Shown here: piece after piece, positions 25,009 to 36,233 of the stretch | Numbering within the stretch: position 1 is the stretch's first letter | How the letters are laid out: each line of letters begins with the position of its first letter | Program-made: the position numbers and the translations under genes | The notes under the pieces: model-generated | What the model was told of the DNA's origin: nothing | The model's database searches: none | Seen by the model: the letters and a program-made list of their open reading frames with translations, nothing else | Origin: Victivallaceae bacterium | Lineage (GTDB): Bacteria > Verrucomicrobiota > Lentisphaeria > Victivallales > Victivallaceae | DNA: 62,160 nucleotides | Direction: 5' to 3' | Assembly (NCBI GenBank): GCA_028718375.1 | Contig: JAQULZ010000003.1 | Coordinates: 1 to 62,160 of the forward strand

Positions 25009-27039
25009 TCAGCGATTACTTCGGCGGACCTTCCCCGGTGCAGTTTTGCAGTCGGGAGGATATTGCCGGGGAATAAAATAAAACAGCGAGCCGTCTTTGC
25101 TTACCGCCTTCAGAGTGTAATATTCGTATAGCGGGGGCGCAACCCGCCGCCGCGCGATGAACAGCGGAACTTTGGCCAGCTCCAATTCCTCTGCTATCCT
25201 GATCCAGTCTTCAATAAAGAAAATCTCCACCATGCCGAAGTTGGGAATTCCGGCCCGCAGTCCGGTTTCGGCGTAATATACCCCTTGCATGTCGCTTACG
25301 ATATTGACGACCTTGTTTTCACCGGCGTTAGCCAGGATAAACCGGACATTCTGCTCCAGCGGTCCCGAATTATCCGTACTCGTTACGTACTGCCATGTCC
25401 GTTCGACGCCCCAAGCGAGCATTTTACCATGCCAGATAATCGTGACCACGGCGCTCAGCGTGACAAAAACAGTTGGCAGCAGCAGCAGTTTGAAATAGCG
25501 GTTAATCAGTCCGGTCCTAATCAGCCGGATCAGGCGGTCGGTAAACATAAACATCAATATCAGCGCCGGCCAGATTACCGCCGGGAGATTGTAAAGGTGC
25601 GATCGCCCCTGATAATAGGTGAACAAGCCAACGCCCAGGACCGAGAGAAAAAGCGACATTTTGGCGAAAACGCTGAACCGTCCGGAAATAAACTCCCGCA
25701 GTCCGATCAGTATTCCCAACAGATAAAGCCCGATAAAGACGCACCACGGCGCCGGTACCGCCGGCAACGGCAGCATCATATAGCCGGAATTGGAAAACAG
25801 TTTTAGGTATTTAAACGACTTGCCGGGGGAAATTATTTCTCCCTGCTGAACGCTGAACATGACCAGCAACGCGCCAAACGCCAGCAAAGCCCCCAGCAAA
25901 AATGATCCCGCCCGGCTCAGCGCCGCCGAACGTTCTCTTGAAAAAACCAGTTCCAGGAACATAACCGCGGCAAAAGCGCCGGCAACTGCGACGCCGGAAC
26001 TGAAATTCCACCATAAACTCGTACCGGCCAGCAGGCCGCAAAGGAAAACGGCGGATTTTTTACGGCCGCGAACCAGAATGTAAAAAAACAGTACCCCCAA
26101 CGCCGGAAACAGGAAACGGATGGGGTAATAGGCGAAATACGGATCGATGCTCAACTGCGGCCTTGCGGGATCAAAAAAACTCCACATTCCCGTGGTCAGA
26201 AAAAAAATAACCGCGAAGGCGGGAACCAGAACCTGATTTTTCACGTTTTCGGAAAGTACCCAGTAAACTGTCAGGCAGCCGGCGAGGAACAATACCGCCA
26301 TTACTACTGAGATATTCAGCATGTTAGGCGGATTGATCCGGAAAAAAGGCGCCAGGAAGCGCGGATAAAAACCGTATTGGTGATAGTCGGTGTTTCCGGC
26401 GACCGCCTGGGATATCGCATAGGCGATGATGTTCGGGTGGAACGGAACCGAATTGCTGATAAGCCTCAAAGTGTAGATGCGGCAACTTAAAGTCTGTACT
26501 AACGGAATAAACAGCAGCAGCGGGATAAAAATGCTGCGGTTCCACCTTTTGAAGTTAAATTTTAACAGCGCGGGTACGGCAAAAACCGTGGCGATCGATA
26601 CTGCCGCCAGCAGGAAATGATGATCCCAGACCGGGTCGAAAAGGATATACATGAACTGTGGATCGGTCAGCGGCTGATAGAAACCAAGGCCCAGCAGCGC
26701 TAACCCAAAGCTGCTCAGGATAATTGCCCCGGTGGCGGCGGAACTGGTTTTGAGCCGGTTTTTCCTTTTCCCCAGCGCGCTGCCGATATAGATAACTGCA
26801 ACGCAGACCGGAACGCTCAGCAGGGTTAAACCGATAAAAGTGGTCCATTCCCGCAGTTCCGGCCGGAGCAGATGCCGCATCTGCGGAACGAATTTCAGGC
26901 GCAGCAGGGCTAACTGTTCCGCCGTCATCTCAGGCGTGTGAACATAAATCAGCCAGCCGCAGCTCAGCAAAATAAATGCCGCGATGAAAAATTCAATAAA
27001 TGTTGAAACTATTGTCCCGCTGTAATCTTTTCGTTTCAC
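25009..27039 (-). CDS. Large polytopic membrane protein, possibly a glycosyltransferase-like protein
   Basis: The protein has 676 residues. About 13 hydrophobic segments alternate with short loops through residue 560 or so, for example FIEFFIAAFILLSCGWLIYV, VFAVPALLKF, and LLLLPTVFVTLSAVVTIIW. A final soluble part of about 110 residues (ENVRFILANAGENKVVNIVS-like, then YYAETGLRAGIPNFGMVEIFF) lies outside the membrane. This layout resembles GT-C type lipid-linked-sugar transferases, but no catalytic Asp motif in the first loop is evident, so the function is open. No partner gene is adjacent. Confidence 0.55.
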   Translation of the reverse strand: MKRKDYSGTIVSTFIEFFIAAFILLSCGWLIYVHTPEMTAEQLALLRLKFVPQMRHLLRPELREWTTFIGLTLLSVPVCVAVIYIGSALGKRKNRLKTSSAATGAIILSSFGLALLGLGFYQPLTDPQFMYILFDPVWDHHFLLAAVSIATVFAVPALLKFNFKRWNRSIFIPLLLFIPLVQTLSCRIYTLRLISNSVPFHPNIIAYAISQAVAGNTDYHQYGFYPRFLAPFFRINPPNMLNISVVMAVLFLAGCLTVYWVLSENVKNQVLVPAFAVIFFLTTGMWSFFDPARPQLSIDPYFAYYPIRFLFPALGVLFFYILVRGRKKSAVFLCGLLAGTSLWWNFSSGVAVAGAFAAVMFLELVFSRERSAALSRAGSFLLGALLAFGALLVMFSVQQGEIISPGKSFKYLKLFSNSGYMMLPLPAVPAPWCVFIGLYLLGILIGLREFISGRFSVFAKMSLFLSVLGVGLFTYYQGRSHLYNLPAVIWPALILMFMFTDRLIRLIRTGLINRYFKLLLLPTVFVTLSAVVTIIWHGKMLAWGVERTWQYVTSTDNSGPLEQNVRFILANAGENKVVNIVSDMQGVYYAETGLRAGIPNFGMVEIFFIEDWIRIAEELELAKVPLFIARRRVAPPLYEYYTLKAVSKDGSLFYFIPRQYPPDCKTAPGKVRRSNR

Positions 27040-27212
27040 TTCAGCTTACCCCAGCTTGCGCTCTTTTCGACTGCGGTAGGGTTCGAGGCTGCTTTTCAGC
27101 CCGGCCCAAGCGCAAATTACCTTATTTATAGCAGAAAAATTTCGATAATCAAGTTTTTAACCTGATTCAGAAGAAGCGCATTTATTTGCTAAAACATGGG
27201 TTAGGGTTATAT

Positions 27213-27469
27213 TAGTCGATACTGAAAAAGTCTATTTTGTTTCATAATCGAGGCAGTGAAGCTGACGCGTACAGGCGTACGCGAAGCTGAAACTAACGAA
27301 GAGTATGGACAAAAGAGACTGTAACCGTTTAACTGTACAGTAAAGATTTTTAAAGCAATTTTTTACGGAAAATATAAGAATAAGCAGAAAAGCCTGCAAT
27401 TAAAAATCGGGATTTGATAAAATAAATTACTCAACTCTAAGTCGTTAAAGGGTTTTTCAGTATCGACTA
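27213..27469. repeat. MITE-like 257-bp element with 17-bp terminal inverted repeats
   Basis: Bases 27213-27229 (TAGTCGATACTGAAAAA) are the exact reverse complement of 27453-27469. TAT flanks the element on both sides, a possible 3-base (or TA-type) target duplication. Inside are a hairpin around CGCGTAC/GTACGCG (about 27269-27286) and AT-rich sequence, and no transposase. The rest of 27040-27479 holds no gene. Confidence 0.65.
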
Positions 27470-27479
27470 TATTAAAAGT

Positions 27480-29021
27480 TTGTTAAAAATACTGAAAGCA
27501 GGTAATGGCGTGGGGAATATTGAAGAAAGCATTAAAATTCATGATGAATTTCAATTTGAAATAAAGTTCGTCTATCCCTTCGACCGGGATGTCCCGGTCA
27601 CGGAATATACGGTTGAACATTTTTTGTTTATTCCTAACCACCTGGGAATCAACGCACAGAACTATGCGAAGGAGCAGTTTTACAGCGATATCCAGAAATA
27701 TATCCGGCTGAAAACCCCGGTATTCAATCTGCATGCGATGACCCGGGGCAAAGATAATCCGCTGGAAAAATTACGCGATGCTCTGGAGGCGTTGGCCGGC
27801 ACGCCCGAAGAGCCGGTGGCGAATCATAATTATAAATACCATCTTAAAATGTTCTGTTCGATATTCAAGAGTGCCATTCGCGACGCCCAGTTGTTTATTG
27901 AAAACCGCCTTGCTCCCCGCGACCGGCCGGATAGCGCGGCCAGGTTTGGCGCTGACCTCCGGGAAATTACTGAAAAATTCCGGGAGCTTAGACCGCTGGT
28001 TCAAGTCCCGCATATTACCCAAAAACAGGCGGCCCTGTTTAATTTCGCCGATGAATACCTGAGCATCCTGGTCGAAAAACGCGGGTTCCGGCTTCTGAAC
28101 TTTTTGAAGACCGGCAAAAATCCCGGCTATTCCGAAGTCAGTCCGGAATTGCTGGCTCTGGCGGTAGCGGAACGGAATTACCGGATCAGACAAAATTACC
28201 CGTCCATCGCTTCCGCCGGGGAGTCCAATGAGACGATAATTTACCGCAGCCGGATTCTGAAGAAAATAATGGGCAATATCCTGTTCCTGAACACCAATAT
28301 CAAGACGGAAGGACGATTGCGGGAACAGGTAAGCCTGGGTTTTGCCGCCGGTTTGGCAATGGCGTTTGCCACCTTGTTCATTTTTCTGTCGCGCCGGCTG
28401 TTCGCGGATTTTACGCTTTCCCTGTTTGCCGTCCTGGTCATCATTTATATTTTCAAGGATCGCCTCAAGGAGATAACCAAAAGCCTGGGAGTGAAAGTAC
28501 TGCGGAAATACATTTACGATTACAAAACGGATTTGACCACCAGTTTCAATACGAAGGTAGGATTCTGCCGGGAAATTTTCCGGTTTATCACGGAAGAAAA
28601 ATTGCCGCCGGTCCTCAACCGGATCCGCAACAAGGATTATATGGACGAACTCAATAACGGTTATATTGCTGAAGAAATCATTTATTATAAAAAACATATC
28701 CGGATTTATTCGGGGCAATGCAAACGCCTGCTGCAGGATTTCAAAGTCGATGGAGTCAATGACATCCTGCGTCTGAATGTGCGTCATTTCCTGTACAAAA
28801 TGGATAATCCGCTCAAACCGCTTTTCGTCCCGGACGGAGATAATGACTTCAAACAGGTCGACGGCAGCTGCCTTTATCACATTAATCTGATTTTAAAGTA
28901 CGGCGGCCTGAAAGCGGAACCGTTTTACCACAAGTTCAGGATTGTCCTGGATCGCAACGGAATAAGAAGAATCGAGCAGTTACCCTGTGATCTGACCCGT
29001 ACGGTCCCGCTTAACGGATAA
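27480..29021 (+). CDS. Conserved-looking membrane protein of unknown function
   Basis: The protein has 513 residues. A soluble N-terminal region of about 280 residues contains [20 protein letters not shown] and [20 protein letters not shown]. Two adjacent transmembrane helices follow ([17 protein letters not shown] and [15 protein letters not shown]), then a C-terminal soluble region. I recall proteins with a similar 'FEIKF-YP...FFIPNNLGIN' start in other bacteria but no assigned function. The start is TTG at 27480, or GTG at 27510; neither is firm. The MITE-like element ends just 10 bases upstream. The 3' end overlaps bioA by 11 bases. Confidence 0.6.
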   Translation: MLKILKAGNGVGNIEESIKIHDEFQFEIKFVYPFDRDVPVTEYTVEHFLFIPNHLGINAQNYAKEQFYSDIQKYIRLKTPVFNLHAMTRGKDNPLEKLRDALEALAGTPEEPVANHNYKYHLKMFCSIFKSAIRDAQLFIENRLAPRDRPDSAARFGADLREITEKFRELRPLVQVPHITQKQAALFNFADEYLSILVEKRGFRLLNFLKTGKNPGYSEVSPELLALAVAERNYRIRQNYPSIASAGESNETIIYRSRILKKIMGNILFLNTNIKTEGRLREQVSLGFAAGLAMAFATLFIFLSRRLFADFTLSLFAVLVIIYIFKDRLKEITKSLGVKVLRKYIYDYKTDLTTSFNTKVGFCREIFRFITEEKLPPVLNRIRNKDYMDELNNGYIAEEIIYYKKHIRIYSGQCKRLLQDFKVDGVNDILRLNVRHFLYKMDNPLKPLFVPDGDNDFKQVDGSCLYHINLILKYGGLKAEPFYHKFRIVLDRNGIRRIEQLPCDLTRTVPLNG

Positions 29022-30282
29022 CTTGCAGCAGCCCGTCCGTGAGCGTGTTGAGGTCGCGCCCGGAAATGACATAGGGCGGCATGATGTAGACCAGGCGGCC
29101 GAACGGCCTCACCCAGACCCCGGCGTCGACGAAACGCTTCTGCATGGTTGCCAGGTCTACCGGCTGTTTCATTTCAATTACCCCGATGGCCCCGAGGACG
29201 CGGACGTCTTTGACGCCGGCGTAATCGCGGGCGGGAGCGAGTTCGGCTTTGAGCTGCCGTTCAATGGCGGCAACTCTGCTTTGCCAGTCATATTGTTCGA
29301 GCAGTTCCAGTGAGGCATTGGCGGCCGCACAGGCCAGAGGATTGCCCATGAACGTCGGGCCGTGCATGAAAATCCCCGGTTCCGAACCGGAAATGGTACG
29401 GGCGATGTCAGCGGTGGCGAGGGTCGCGGCGAGCGTCATACAGCCCCCCGTCAACGCTTTGCCGACGCACATGAGGTCGGGGGCGACTCCGGCATGCTCG
29501 CAGGCGAACAGTTTGCCGGTACGTCCGAAACCGGTGGCGATTTCATCGAAAATCAGCAAGACCCGGTGAGCGTCGCAAAGTTTACGCAATCCGGCCAGGT
29601 ACTGCGGGGAATAAAACCGCATCCCGCCGGCGCCCTGGACAATCGGTTCGAGAATGACGGCGGCGATCCTGTCGGCCCGGGCTTCCAGGGCGGCGCGCAT
29701 TTCGGAGAGGTCGTCCGGATTCCATTCATCCCCGAACCGGCCGCGGGGCGCCGCGACGAAATAATGCTTGGCCAGTACCCCCCTGAACAGGGAATGCATC
29801 CCGTTGACCGGATCGCAAAGCGCCATTGCGCCGAAAGTATCGCCGTGATAACCCGAGCGGACGGTCAGCAGCCGGTTTTTATTTTTCAAACCTTTGGCCT
29901 GCTGGTATTGCAGGGCCATTTTGATCGCGACTTCGACGCTGACCGACCCGGAATCTGCGAGAAAAACCTTCTCCAGCGATGCGGGCGCAAGCGCCAGCAG
30001 CTGGCGGCAGAGCCGTACCGCGGGCTCATGAGTGAGGCCGCCGAACATGACGTGCGCCATTTTTTCAAGCTGGTTGCGGATGGCCGCCTTCAGGAACGGA
30101 TGATTATAGCCGTGGATCGCCGCCCACCAGGACGACATGCCGTCGATGAGTTCGCGGCCGTCGGCGAGTCTGATCCGCACTCCTGCCGCTGACGTCACCG
30201 GATACACCGGCAGCGGCGCAGTCATGGAAGTATAGGGATGCCAGATATGATCGCGGTCGAATTGCAGCATTTCATCAGTCAC
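29011..30282 (-). CDS. bioA: Adenosylmethionine-8-amino-7-oxononanoate aminotransferase
   Basis: This PLP enzyme uses SAM as amino donor to make 7,8-diaminopelargonic acid in biotin synthesis. The length is 423 residues. BioA-specific features are HIWHPYTSM at the N-terminus and [16 protein letters not shown]. Others are [46 protein letters not shown], and the lysine in [16 protein letters not shown]. It overlaps the bioD end by 4 bases within a bioC-bioD-bioA operon. Confidence 0.95.
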   Translation of the reverse strand: MTDEMLQFDRDHIWHPYTSMTAPLPVYPVTSAAGVRIRLADGRELIDGMSSWWAAIHGYNHPFLKAAIRNQLEKMAHVMFGGLTHEPAVRLCRQLLALAPASLEKVFLADSGSVSVEVAIKMALQYQQAKGLKNKNRLLTVRSGYHGDTFGAMALCDPVNGMHSLFRGVLAKHYFVAAPRGRFGDEWNPDDLSEMRAALEARADRIAAVILEPIVQGAGGMRFYSPQYLAGLRKLCDAHRVLLIFDEIATGFGRTGKLFACEHAGVAPDLMCVGKALTGGCMTLAATLATADIARTISGSEPGIFMHGPTFMGNPLACAAANASLELLEQYDWQSRVAAIERQLKAELAPARDYAGVKDVRVLGAIGVIEMKQPVDLATMQKRFVDAGVWVRPFGRLVYIMPPYVISGRDLNTLTDGLLQVIR

Positions 30283-30971
30283 GGCAATATCCTCCTGAAA
30301 ATTCCGCTGAAATCAATTACCGGGGGATGATCCAAATCCCCGATGAACGGTGAGCGGATAACCGGCGCGGCAATCCGGCGGGATTGCAGCCAGGCGGCGA
30401 TAACCGTTTCCGAATCATCCGTTATGGCGGCGTTTTCCCGCGGATATTCATTATAAACGACTCCGGCGATCCGGATTTTCCGGTTCACGGCCGCGTCCAA
30501 AGTCAGCAGCGTATGGTTGATGCTGCCCAGCCGCCCGGAACTGACGACGATCAGCGGATAAGCCCGCGCGGCAATGAAATCCGCGGTCAGTAAATCGCGG
30601 GTCAGGGGAACCAGCAAACCGCCGGCGCCTTCGATGAGCAGACAGTCATGGGAAGCCGCCAGTTTATTCAGAGCCGCGGTGAGCTGTCCCGGATCGAGGC
30701 GGCGGTTTTCCAGTTCAGCGGCGAGATGCGGTGACGCCGGAAAGGCGAACCGGTAAGGACAGGTCAAACCGGCGCGGTCTTCGGCCAGCAGGTCGCGGCC
30801 TTCCAGCCGGCGGTGGGTGATAATATCCTCCGCGGTACCCCGGCAGCCGGTCTGGACGAGTTTCGCGGTGCCGCAGTCGATCCCGGATGAACGCAGATAA
30901 CGCGCCAGCAGACCGGTCACGACGCTTTTGCCGCTGCCGGTATCGATACCGGTTATAAAAAAAACATTCAT
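30279..30971 (-). CDS. bioD: Dethiobiotin synthetase
   Basis: The product closes the ureido ring of dethiobiotin from diaminopelargonate, CO2 and ATP. It has 230 residues. The P-loop reads [19 protein letters not shown]. The active-site [12 protein letters not shown] motif and [19 protein letters not shown] (GTINHT type) are present. It lies 12 bases after bioC and overlaps bioA. Confidence 0.94.
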   Translation of the reverse strand: MNVFFITGIDTGSGKSVVTGLLARYLRSSGIDCGTAKLVQTGCRGTAEDIITHRRLEGRDLLAEDRAGLTCPYRFAFPASPHLAAELENRRLDPGQLTAALNKLAASHDCLLIEGAGGLLVPLTRDLLTADFIAARAYPLIVVSSGRLGSINHTLLTLDAAVNRKIRIAGVVYNEYPRENAAITDDSETVIAAWLQSRRIAAPVIRSPFIGDLDHPPVIDFSGIFRRILP

Positions 30972-30983
30972 CCGGATTTCACT

Positions 30984-31733
30984 TTATTTTAAACTGGCGA
31001 TAAGGATTATCGGGTGATAAGTCAGGGTTACGCCGGATTCGGCTTTATTCCGTTCAATATAGCGCGCGACGAAATTTTGTAAATCCGATTTCGTCCAGAT
31101 TTGCCGGGAAACTGCGGTAACCCCGGTTTTCTGTAAGTGCCGCAGGACATCCAGCGGGTGGTCAAAGTGCAGTTTGCGGATATTTTCATGGTAACAGCCG
31201 ATTTCGAAATGTCTTGACACGGCATGTTTCAGCGCCGGCGCGGACAGATAATCCAACGTCCTGCCGGTGAGTTCAGTTATTTCGCAGGCGTTGCGCGTGC
31301 CAAACGTGGAAAACGCCAATATTCCGGCCGGATTCAACGTTTCCGCCAGCCTTCCCAATACTGCCGGCAACTGGTCGAACCACTGAAACGTGGCGTTGGA
31401 AATAATCAGATCCAGCTGACGGGGCAGGGGAGACAGGCTTTCGATATCGCCGCCGATAAATTCGGAATCCGGATATTTTGAACATAAACCGGCGCACTCG
31501 TCCACTAAGTCGTTGAGGTATAGTTTCCCGTATTTGAACAGCCGGGCGAACCGGCGGGTCAGGATGCCCGAACCGCAGCCGATTTCAAAGACGCGGTCAA
31601 ACTTAGCGCCGGTAAGAACGGACAATTCAAACAGCAGCCGTTCCGCAGTGGCGCTCTGAACGAGCGCATGTTCCGTGTAAGTCTTCAGGCTGCGCGCAAA
31701 ACGTTTTTTGATTAATTGCTTGTCCGGTTTCAT
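30984..31733 (-). CDS. bioC: Malonyl-ACP O-methyltransferase
   Basis: The product starts biotin synthesis by methylating malonyl-ACP with SAM. From the ATG at 31733 it has 249 residues and begins KPDKQLIKKRFARSLKTY, the normal BioC opening. The SAM site is VFEIGCGSGILTRRF. Further marks are DLIISNATFQWFDQLP and LAFSTFGTRNACEI. The frame is open for 35 more codons to a GTG at 31838 that does have an AAGGA site, so the leader may be translated; the family comparison favours the shorter form. It is first in the bio operon. Confidence 0.88.
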   Translation of the reverse strand: MKPDKQLIKKRFARSLKTYTEHALVQSATAERLLFELSVLTGAKFDRVFEIGCGSGILTRRFARLFKYGKLYLNDLVDECAGLCSKYPDSEFIGGDIESLSPLPRQLDLIISNATFQWFDQLPAVLGRLAETLNPAGILAFSTFGTRNACEITELTGRTLDYLSAPALKHAVSRHFEIGCYHENIRKLHFDHPLDVLRHLQKTGVTAVSRQIWTKSDLQNFVARYIERNKAESGVTLTYHPIILIASLK

Positions 31734-31918
31734 GTATTGGGATGAGACATATATAAAGAACCGTTGAAATATAAGCCGCTCAGGATTGTTTTTCGAACCG
31801 TTTTTGATAAAAAACCTGACTTTTACCGTTTTTATCACGGGTTCCTTATTTGGACGGGACCATCAAAAGTCCCCATGATCGAAAGAAACAGCATTTTTCA
31901 CGGGGCCCAAACGCTCAC

Positions 31919-31980
31919 TGTTCTCTAAAAATCCGCTCTGCTGATTTTAGAGAACATCGCTTTTTGAGAGCGGTATTTTT
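31919..31980. promoter_or_regulatory. Overlapping alternative hairpins, attenuator-like
   Basis: Two hairpins cannot coexist. The first pairs 31919-31930 with 31945-31956 (TGTTCTCTAAAA/TTTTAGAGAACA, 12 bp). The second pairs 31933-31939 with 31967-31973 (CCGCTCT/AGAGCGG). On the plus strand the second is followed by TATTTTTTT. On the minus strand its other arm is followed by ATTTTT, so on that strand it could act in the leader of bioC. The pairing is seen; the function is inferred. Confidence 0.4.
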
Positions 31981-32006
31981 TTCCATCGAATCTCCGATTT
32001 TAGGTT

Positions 32007-32051
32007 TTGACTTTTCATAAGCGGCGTATATATTACTGATTCCGATCAGTA
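32007..32051 (+). promoter_or_regulatory. Probable gap promoter with palindrome at the start site
   Basis: TTGACT (32007-32012) and TATATT (32029-32034) are 16 bases apart. A palindrome TACTGAT-TCCG-ATCAGTA (32034-32051) overlaps the expected transcription start, with the same 7-4-7 geometry as the one before clpS but a different sequence. The leader to gap is about 90 bases and has AAAAGGG before the ATG. Confidence 0.5.
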
Positions 32052-32097
32052 TCAGGCATTTTTTGTAGGCGTACCGCGCCGGTTTCAAATTGCCTGA

Positions 32098-33132
<1,035 letters not shown>

Positions 33133-33176
33133 ATCCGGATAAAAGCATTTTCGCTGAGTTGATTCAACGGAGTTTG

Positions 33177-33213
33177 ACCCGAAGAACAATTTAATTGGGC
33201 TTCGGGTTTTTTT
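33177..33213 (+). terminator. Rho-independent terminator between gap and pgk
   Basis: ACCCGAAG (33177-33184) pairs with CTTCGGGT (33200-33207), followed by a run of T residues to 33213. It would end gap transcripts or reduce readthrough into pgk, which implies unequal expression of the two genes. Confidence 0.8.
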
Positions 33214-33252
33214 CCAGACTGTGCCACAACCTCTCAATACGGAGCAAACATC

Positions 33253-34476
33253 ATGAACCTCAACAAAAAAACCATCGAAGACCTCGATCTTGCCGGTAAA
33301 CGCGTCGTGATGCGGGTTGATTTCAACGTCCCGCTCAAGGACGGCCAAGTGGCGGACGACACCCGCATCCGGGCTGCTCTGCCGACCATTCAATATATTC
33401 TCGATCACGGCGCCTCGTTGACCCTCCTGACTCATCTGGGGCGTCCCGCCGGCGAAGTCAATCCGGAATTCTCCGTCAAGCCCGCCGCCGCTTATTTGGC
33501 CAAACTGCTGGGGAAACCGGTCAAGTTCGTCGATGACTGCGTCGGGGAAAAAGTCACCGCCGCCGCCAGGGCCTTGAAACCCGGCGAGATCATGTGCTGC
33601 GAAAACACCCGTTTCCATAAGGAAGAAGATTTGAAATGCAAAGGTGATCCGGCCAAGATCGCCGCCCAGCGCGCGTTTGCGGCCGAACTGGCACAACTGG
33701 GCGACGTTTACGTCAATGACGCCTTCGGAGCCGCCCACCGCGCCCATGCTTCCACCGCCGTCATTACCGAGTTCCTCAAAAAGGAAAACTGCGTTGCCGG
33801 TTTCCTGCTGGAAAAGGAAATTCAGTATCTCGGCCGGGCGGTCGCCGATCCGGAACGCCCGTTCGTCGCGATCATCGGCGGCGCCAAAGTTTCCGGGAAA
33901 CTCGAAGTGCTCACTTCCCTGATCGAAAAAGTCGATACCATCCTGATCGGCGGCGGCATGGCTTATACCTTTCTGAAAGCCCTCGGCCATCAGATCGGCA
34001 ATTCGCTCTGCGAAGACGACCTGCTGGAAACGGCGCAAGCCACACTGGCTAAAGCCAAAGCTAAAAACGTCAAATTTTTGCTGCCGGTGGACAATAAAAT
34101 CGCCGACCGCTTCGCCAATGACGCCGCTACCGAAATCGTCGGACTGGACATCAAACCCGGCTGGATGGCGCTCGATATCGGCCCGAAAACCGCCCAGTTG
34201 TACGCCGACGAAATTCTCGGCGCCAAAACCGTAGTCTGGAACGGCCCGATGGGCTGCTTTGAAATGTCCAATTTCGCCGACGGCACCATGATCGTCTGCG
34301 CCGCGGTAGCGGACAGCAAGGCGGTAAGCATTATCGGCGGCGGGGATTCGGTGGCGGCGGTCAATCAAAGCGGACTGGCGGATAAAATGAGCCATATTTC
34401 GACCGGCGGCGGAGCTTCCCTCGAATTCCTCGAAGGCAAAGACCTCCCCGGCGTCAGCGCCCTTGCCGATCGCTGA
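33253..34476 (+). CDS. pgk: Phosphoglycerate kinase
   Basis: The enzyme makes ATP and 3-phosphoglycerate from 1,3-bisphosphoglycerate. The length of 407 residues is normal. Visible are [59 protein letters not shown], the [14 protein letters not shown] nucleotide domain, [11 protein letters not shown], and the C-terminal [12 protein letters not shown] and [20 protein letters not shown]. It partners the upstream gap gene in lower glycolysis. Confidence 0.97.
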   Translation: MNLNKKTIEDLDLAGKRVVMRVDFNVPLKDGQVADDTRIRAALPTIQYILDHGASLTLLTHLGRPAGEVNPEFSVKPAAAYLAKLLGKPVKFVDDCVGEKVTAAARALKPGEIMCCENTRFHKEEDLKCKGDPAKIAAQRAFAAELAQLGDVYVNDAFGAAHRAHASTAVITEFLKKENCVAGFLLEKEIQYLGRAVADPERPFVAIIGGAKVSGKLEVLTSLIEKVDTILIGGGMAYTFLKALGHQIGNSLCEDDLLETAQATLAKAKAKNVKFLLPVDNKIADRFANDAATEIVGLDIKPGWMALDIGPKTAQLYADEILGAKTVVWNGPMGCFEMSNFADGTMIVCAAVADSKAVSIIGGGDSVAAVNQSGLADKMSHISTGGGASLEFLEGKDLPGVSALADR

Positions 34477-34746
34477 AAACAAACTGGTGAAAATCCGGGA
34501 AACGGCCTGAATTTCACCCGGTCTTATCGGGGTATTTATTTGTAAATCAGTCCGGACGGAGTAGATTAATCAATTATTTGCAGCTGATTATAAAGTTGCA
34601 ACGACAGGTAATGTACGAAATTTGTGAGCGTATAAATAGCGACCGCAGGGAGCGGTTTATGCCGCGGAAAAACTTTACTGCGATTGAAAAAGCGGTATCT
34701 CATTACCGGAAAATAATAAATCGGAAAATAATTTAGGAATAAAGTT

Positions 34747-35355
34747 ATGGGTGAAGTACAGCAATATCTTCAACTTACCATCGGGGCGGTGCTGGTGTAC
34801 AATTTCGTGTTGGCCCGGTTCCTGGGAATTTGTCCGTTCCTCGGGGTGTCCAAGCGGCTGGATACGGCCCTCGGCATGTCCGGAGCGGTGATTTTCGTCA
34901 TGACCCTGGCGTCATTCGTAACCTCCCTGATCTACAATTACCTGCTCAAAAATCCCATTTCCCTCGGCGGTTACTCGATCCGGCTGGATTTTCTCCAGAT
35001 TATCCTGTTTATTCTGGTTATCGCGTCGCTGGTGCAATTGGTTGAGATCGTCCTGCAGAAAATCAGCCCGCCGCTGTACAGCGCCCTGGGGATTTACCTG
35101 CCTTTGATCACCACCAACTGCGCCGTGATGGGAGTCGCCACCCTCAATGCCAAACAGGATTACCAGGTTGGGCAGGCCACCGTTTTCGGTTTTTTTTCCG
35201 CGGTGGGTTTTGCGCTGGCGCTGGTGCTGTTTTCCAGTCTGCGCGAGCGTCTCGAACTGGCGCAGGTACCGAAACCTTTTCAGGGCATGGCGATCGCGCT
35301 GATTACCGCCGGTATCCTGTCCATGACCTTTATCGGGTTTTCCGGACTATGCTGA
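34747..35355 (+). CDS. rnfA: Rnf electron transport complex subunit A
   Basis: This inner-membrane subunit has 202 residues and six hydrophobic helices. It belongs to the ion-translocating ferredoxin:NAD oxidoreductase. It shows the inverted-topology marks of RnfA/RnfE: NFVLARFLGICPFLGVSKRL and LPLITTNCAVMGVATLN, each with one Cys that helps bind the membrane [2Fe-2S] centre shared with RnfE. It is first of six genes in the order A-B-C-D-G-E, 270 bases after pgk, with a separate upstream region of no clear promoter. Confidence 0.94.
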   Translation: MGEVQQYLQLTIGAVLVYNFVLARFLGICPFLGVSKRLDTALGMSGAVIFVMTLASFVTSLIYNYLLKNPISLGGYSIRLDFLQIILFILVIASLVQLVEIVLQKISPPLYSALGIYLPLITTNCAVMGVATLNAKQDYQVGQATVFGFFSAVGFALALVLFSSLRERLELAQVPKPFQGMAIALITAGILSMTFIGFSGLC

Positions 35356-35390
35356 CCAAACCTGACCGATTATCAAGAAAGGATATATAA

Positions 35391-36233
35391 ATGGAAATAT
35401 TTATTGCGGCAGTTATCGCCATGGCGGTCATCGGGCTGGTGCTCGGCGGCGTCATCGGCATAACCGCCAGATTATTCAGAGTGGAAGTGGATCCCCGGAT
35501 AGAACTGGTTGCCGAGCTGCTTCCCGGGGCGAACTGCGGCGGCTGCGGCAAGGCCGGGTGCGCCGATTTCGCGAAATCGGTAGTGACCGGCGAAAATCCG
35601 CCCGGTAAATGTCCGGTCGCTTCCCGGGAACAGGTGGCCGCAATCGCTCAGGCGCTGGGCATCGAAGCCGGCGCGACGGTAAAAAAAGTCGCCGTCGTGC
35701 TGTGCGGGGGCGACCGCAACCAGGAAAAGGTACAGACCCTTTATAACGGTGTCAGTGATTGCGTTTCGGCGTCGCTGATCGCGGGCGGGCCGAAAGGCTG
35801 CGCTTACGGTTGTCTGGGCATGGGAAGCTGCGCCCGCGCCTGCCCGTTCAATGCGATCGAGGTCGTCAACGGCCTGGCGGTGGTTCATCCCCGCTTGTGC
35901 GTGGGCTGCGGGGCCTGCGTCGAGACCTGTCCGCGCCATCTGATCAAACTTGTGCCGCGCGCCGCGAAAGTCCATATTTATTGCAGTTCTCCCGAAAAAG
36001 GCGCCGCGAAAATGAAAGTCTGTTCAGTTCCGTGCATTGCCTGCCGCAAGTGCGTCAAGGCCGGGGAGGAGGAACAATTCGTTATCGACGGTTTCAAGGT
36101 CAGCGTCAATTATGACGCGGCGAGCCTGGTCGGGACGGATATTCTCGGCCGGGCCAAATGTCCCACCGGCTGTTTGCTTTCCGAAACCGGACATCTGAAA
36201 ATCGAAGCGGCTCAAACCGGCGAGGTGGCATAA
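35391..36233 (+). CDS. rnfB: Rnf complex iron-sulfur subunit B
   Basis: This subunit takes electrons from ferredoxin. The 280 residues show an N-terminal membrane anchor (IFIAAVIAMAVIGLVLGGVIG). The Fe-S motif GANCGGCGKAGCADF with a downstream GKCPV follows. Then come two 4Fe-4S motifs (YGCLGMGSCARACPF and LCVGCGACVETCPRHL) and an additional Cys group (CSVPCIACRKCVKAG). The extra cluster motif is as in long RnfB proteins of anaerobes. Its stop shares one base with the rnfC ATG (TAATG). Confidence 0.95.
   Translation: MEIFIAAVIAMAVIGLVLGGVIGITARLFRVEVDPRIELVAELLPGANCGGCGKAGCADFAKSVVTGENPPGKCPVASREQVAAIAQALGIEAGATVKKVAVVLCGGDRNQEKVQTLYNGVSDCVSASLIAGGPKGCAYGCLGMGSCARACPFNAIEVVNGLAVVHPRLCVGCGACVETCPRHLIKLVPRAAKVHIYCSSPEKGAAKMKVCSVPCIACRKCVKAGEEEQFVIDGFKVSVNYDAASLVGTDILGRAKCPTGCLLSETGHLKIEAAQTGEVA

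Noticed and set aside
14131..31870. ACCATCAAAAGT occurs at 14131 and 31859, suggesting a shared element
   Set aside because: A 12-base repeat is expected by chance many times in 62 kb, and the flanking sequences differ.
31839..32006. A BirA-type operator for the biotin genes
   Set aside because: I searched this region by eye for the TTGTAACC/GGTTACAA pattern and did not see it.
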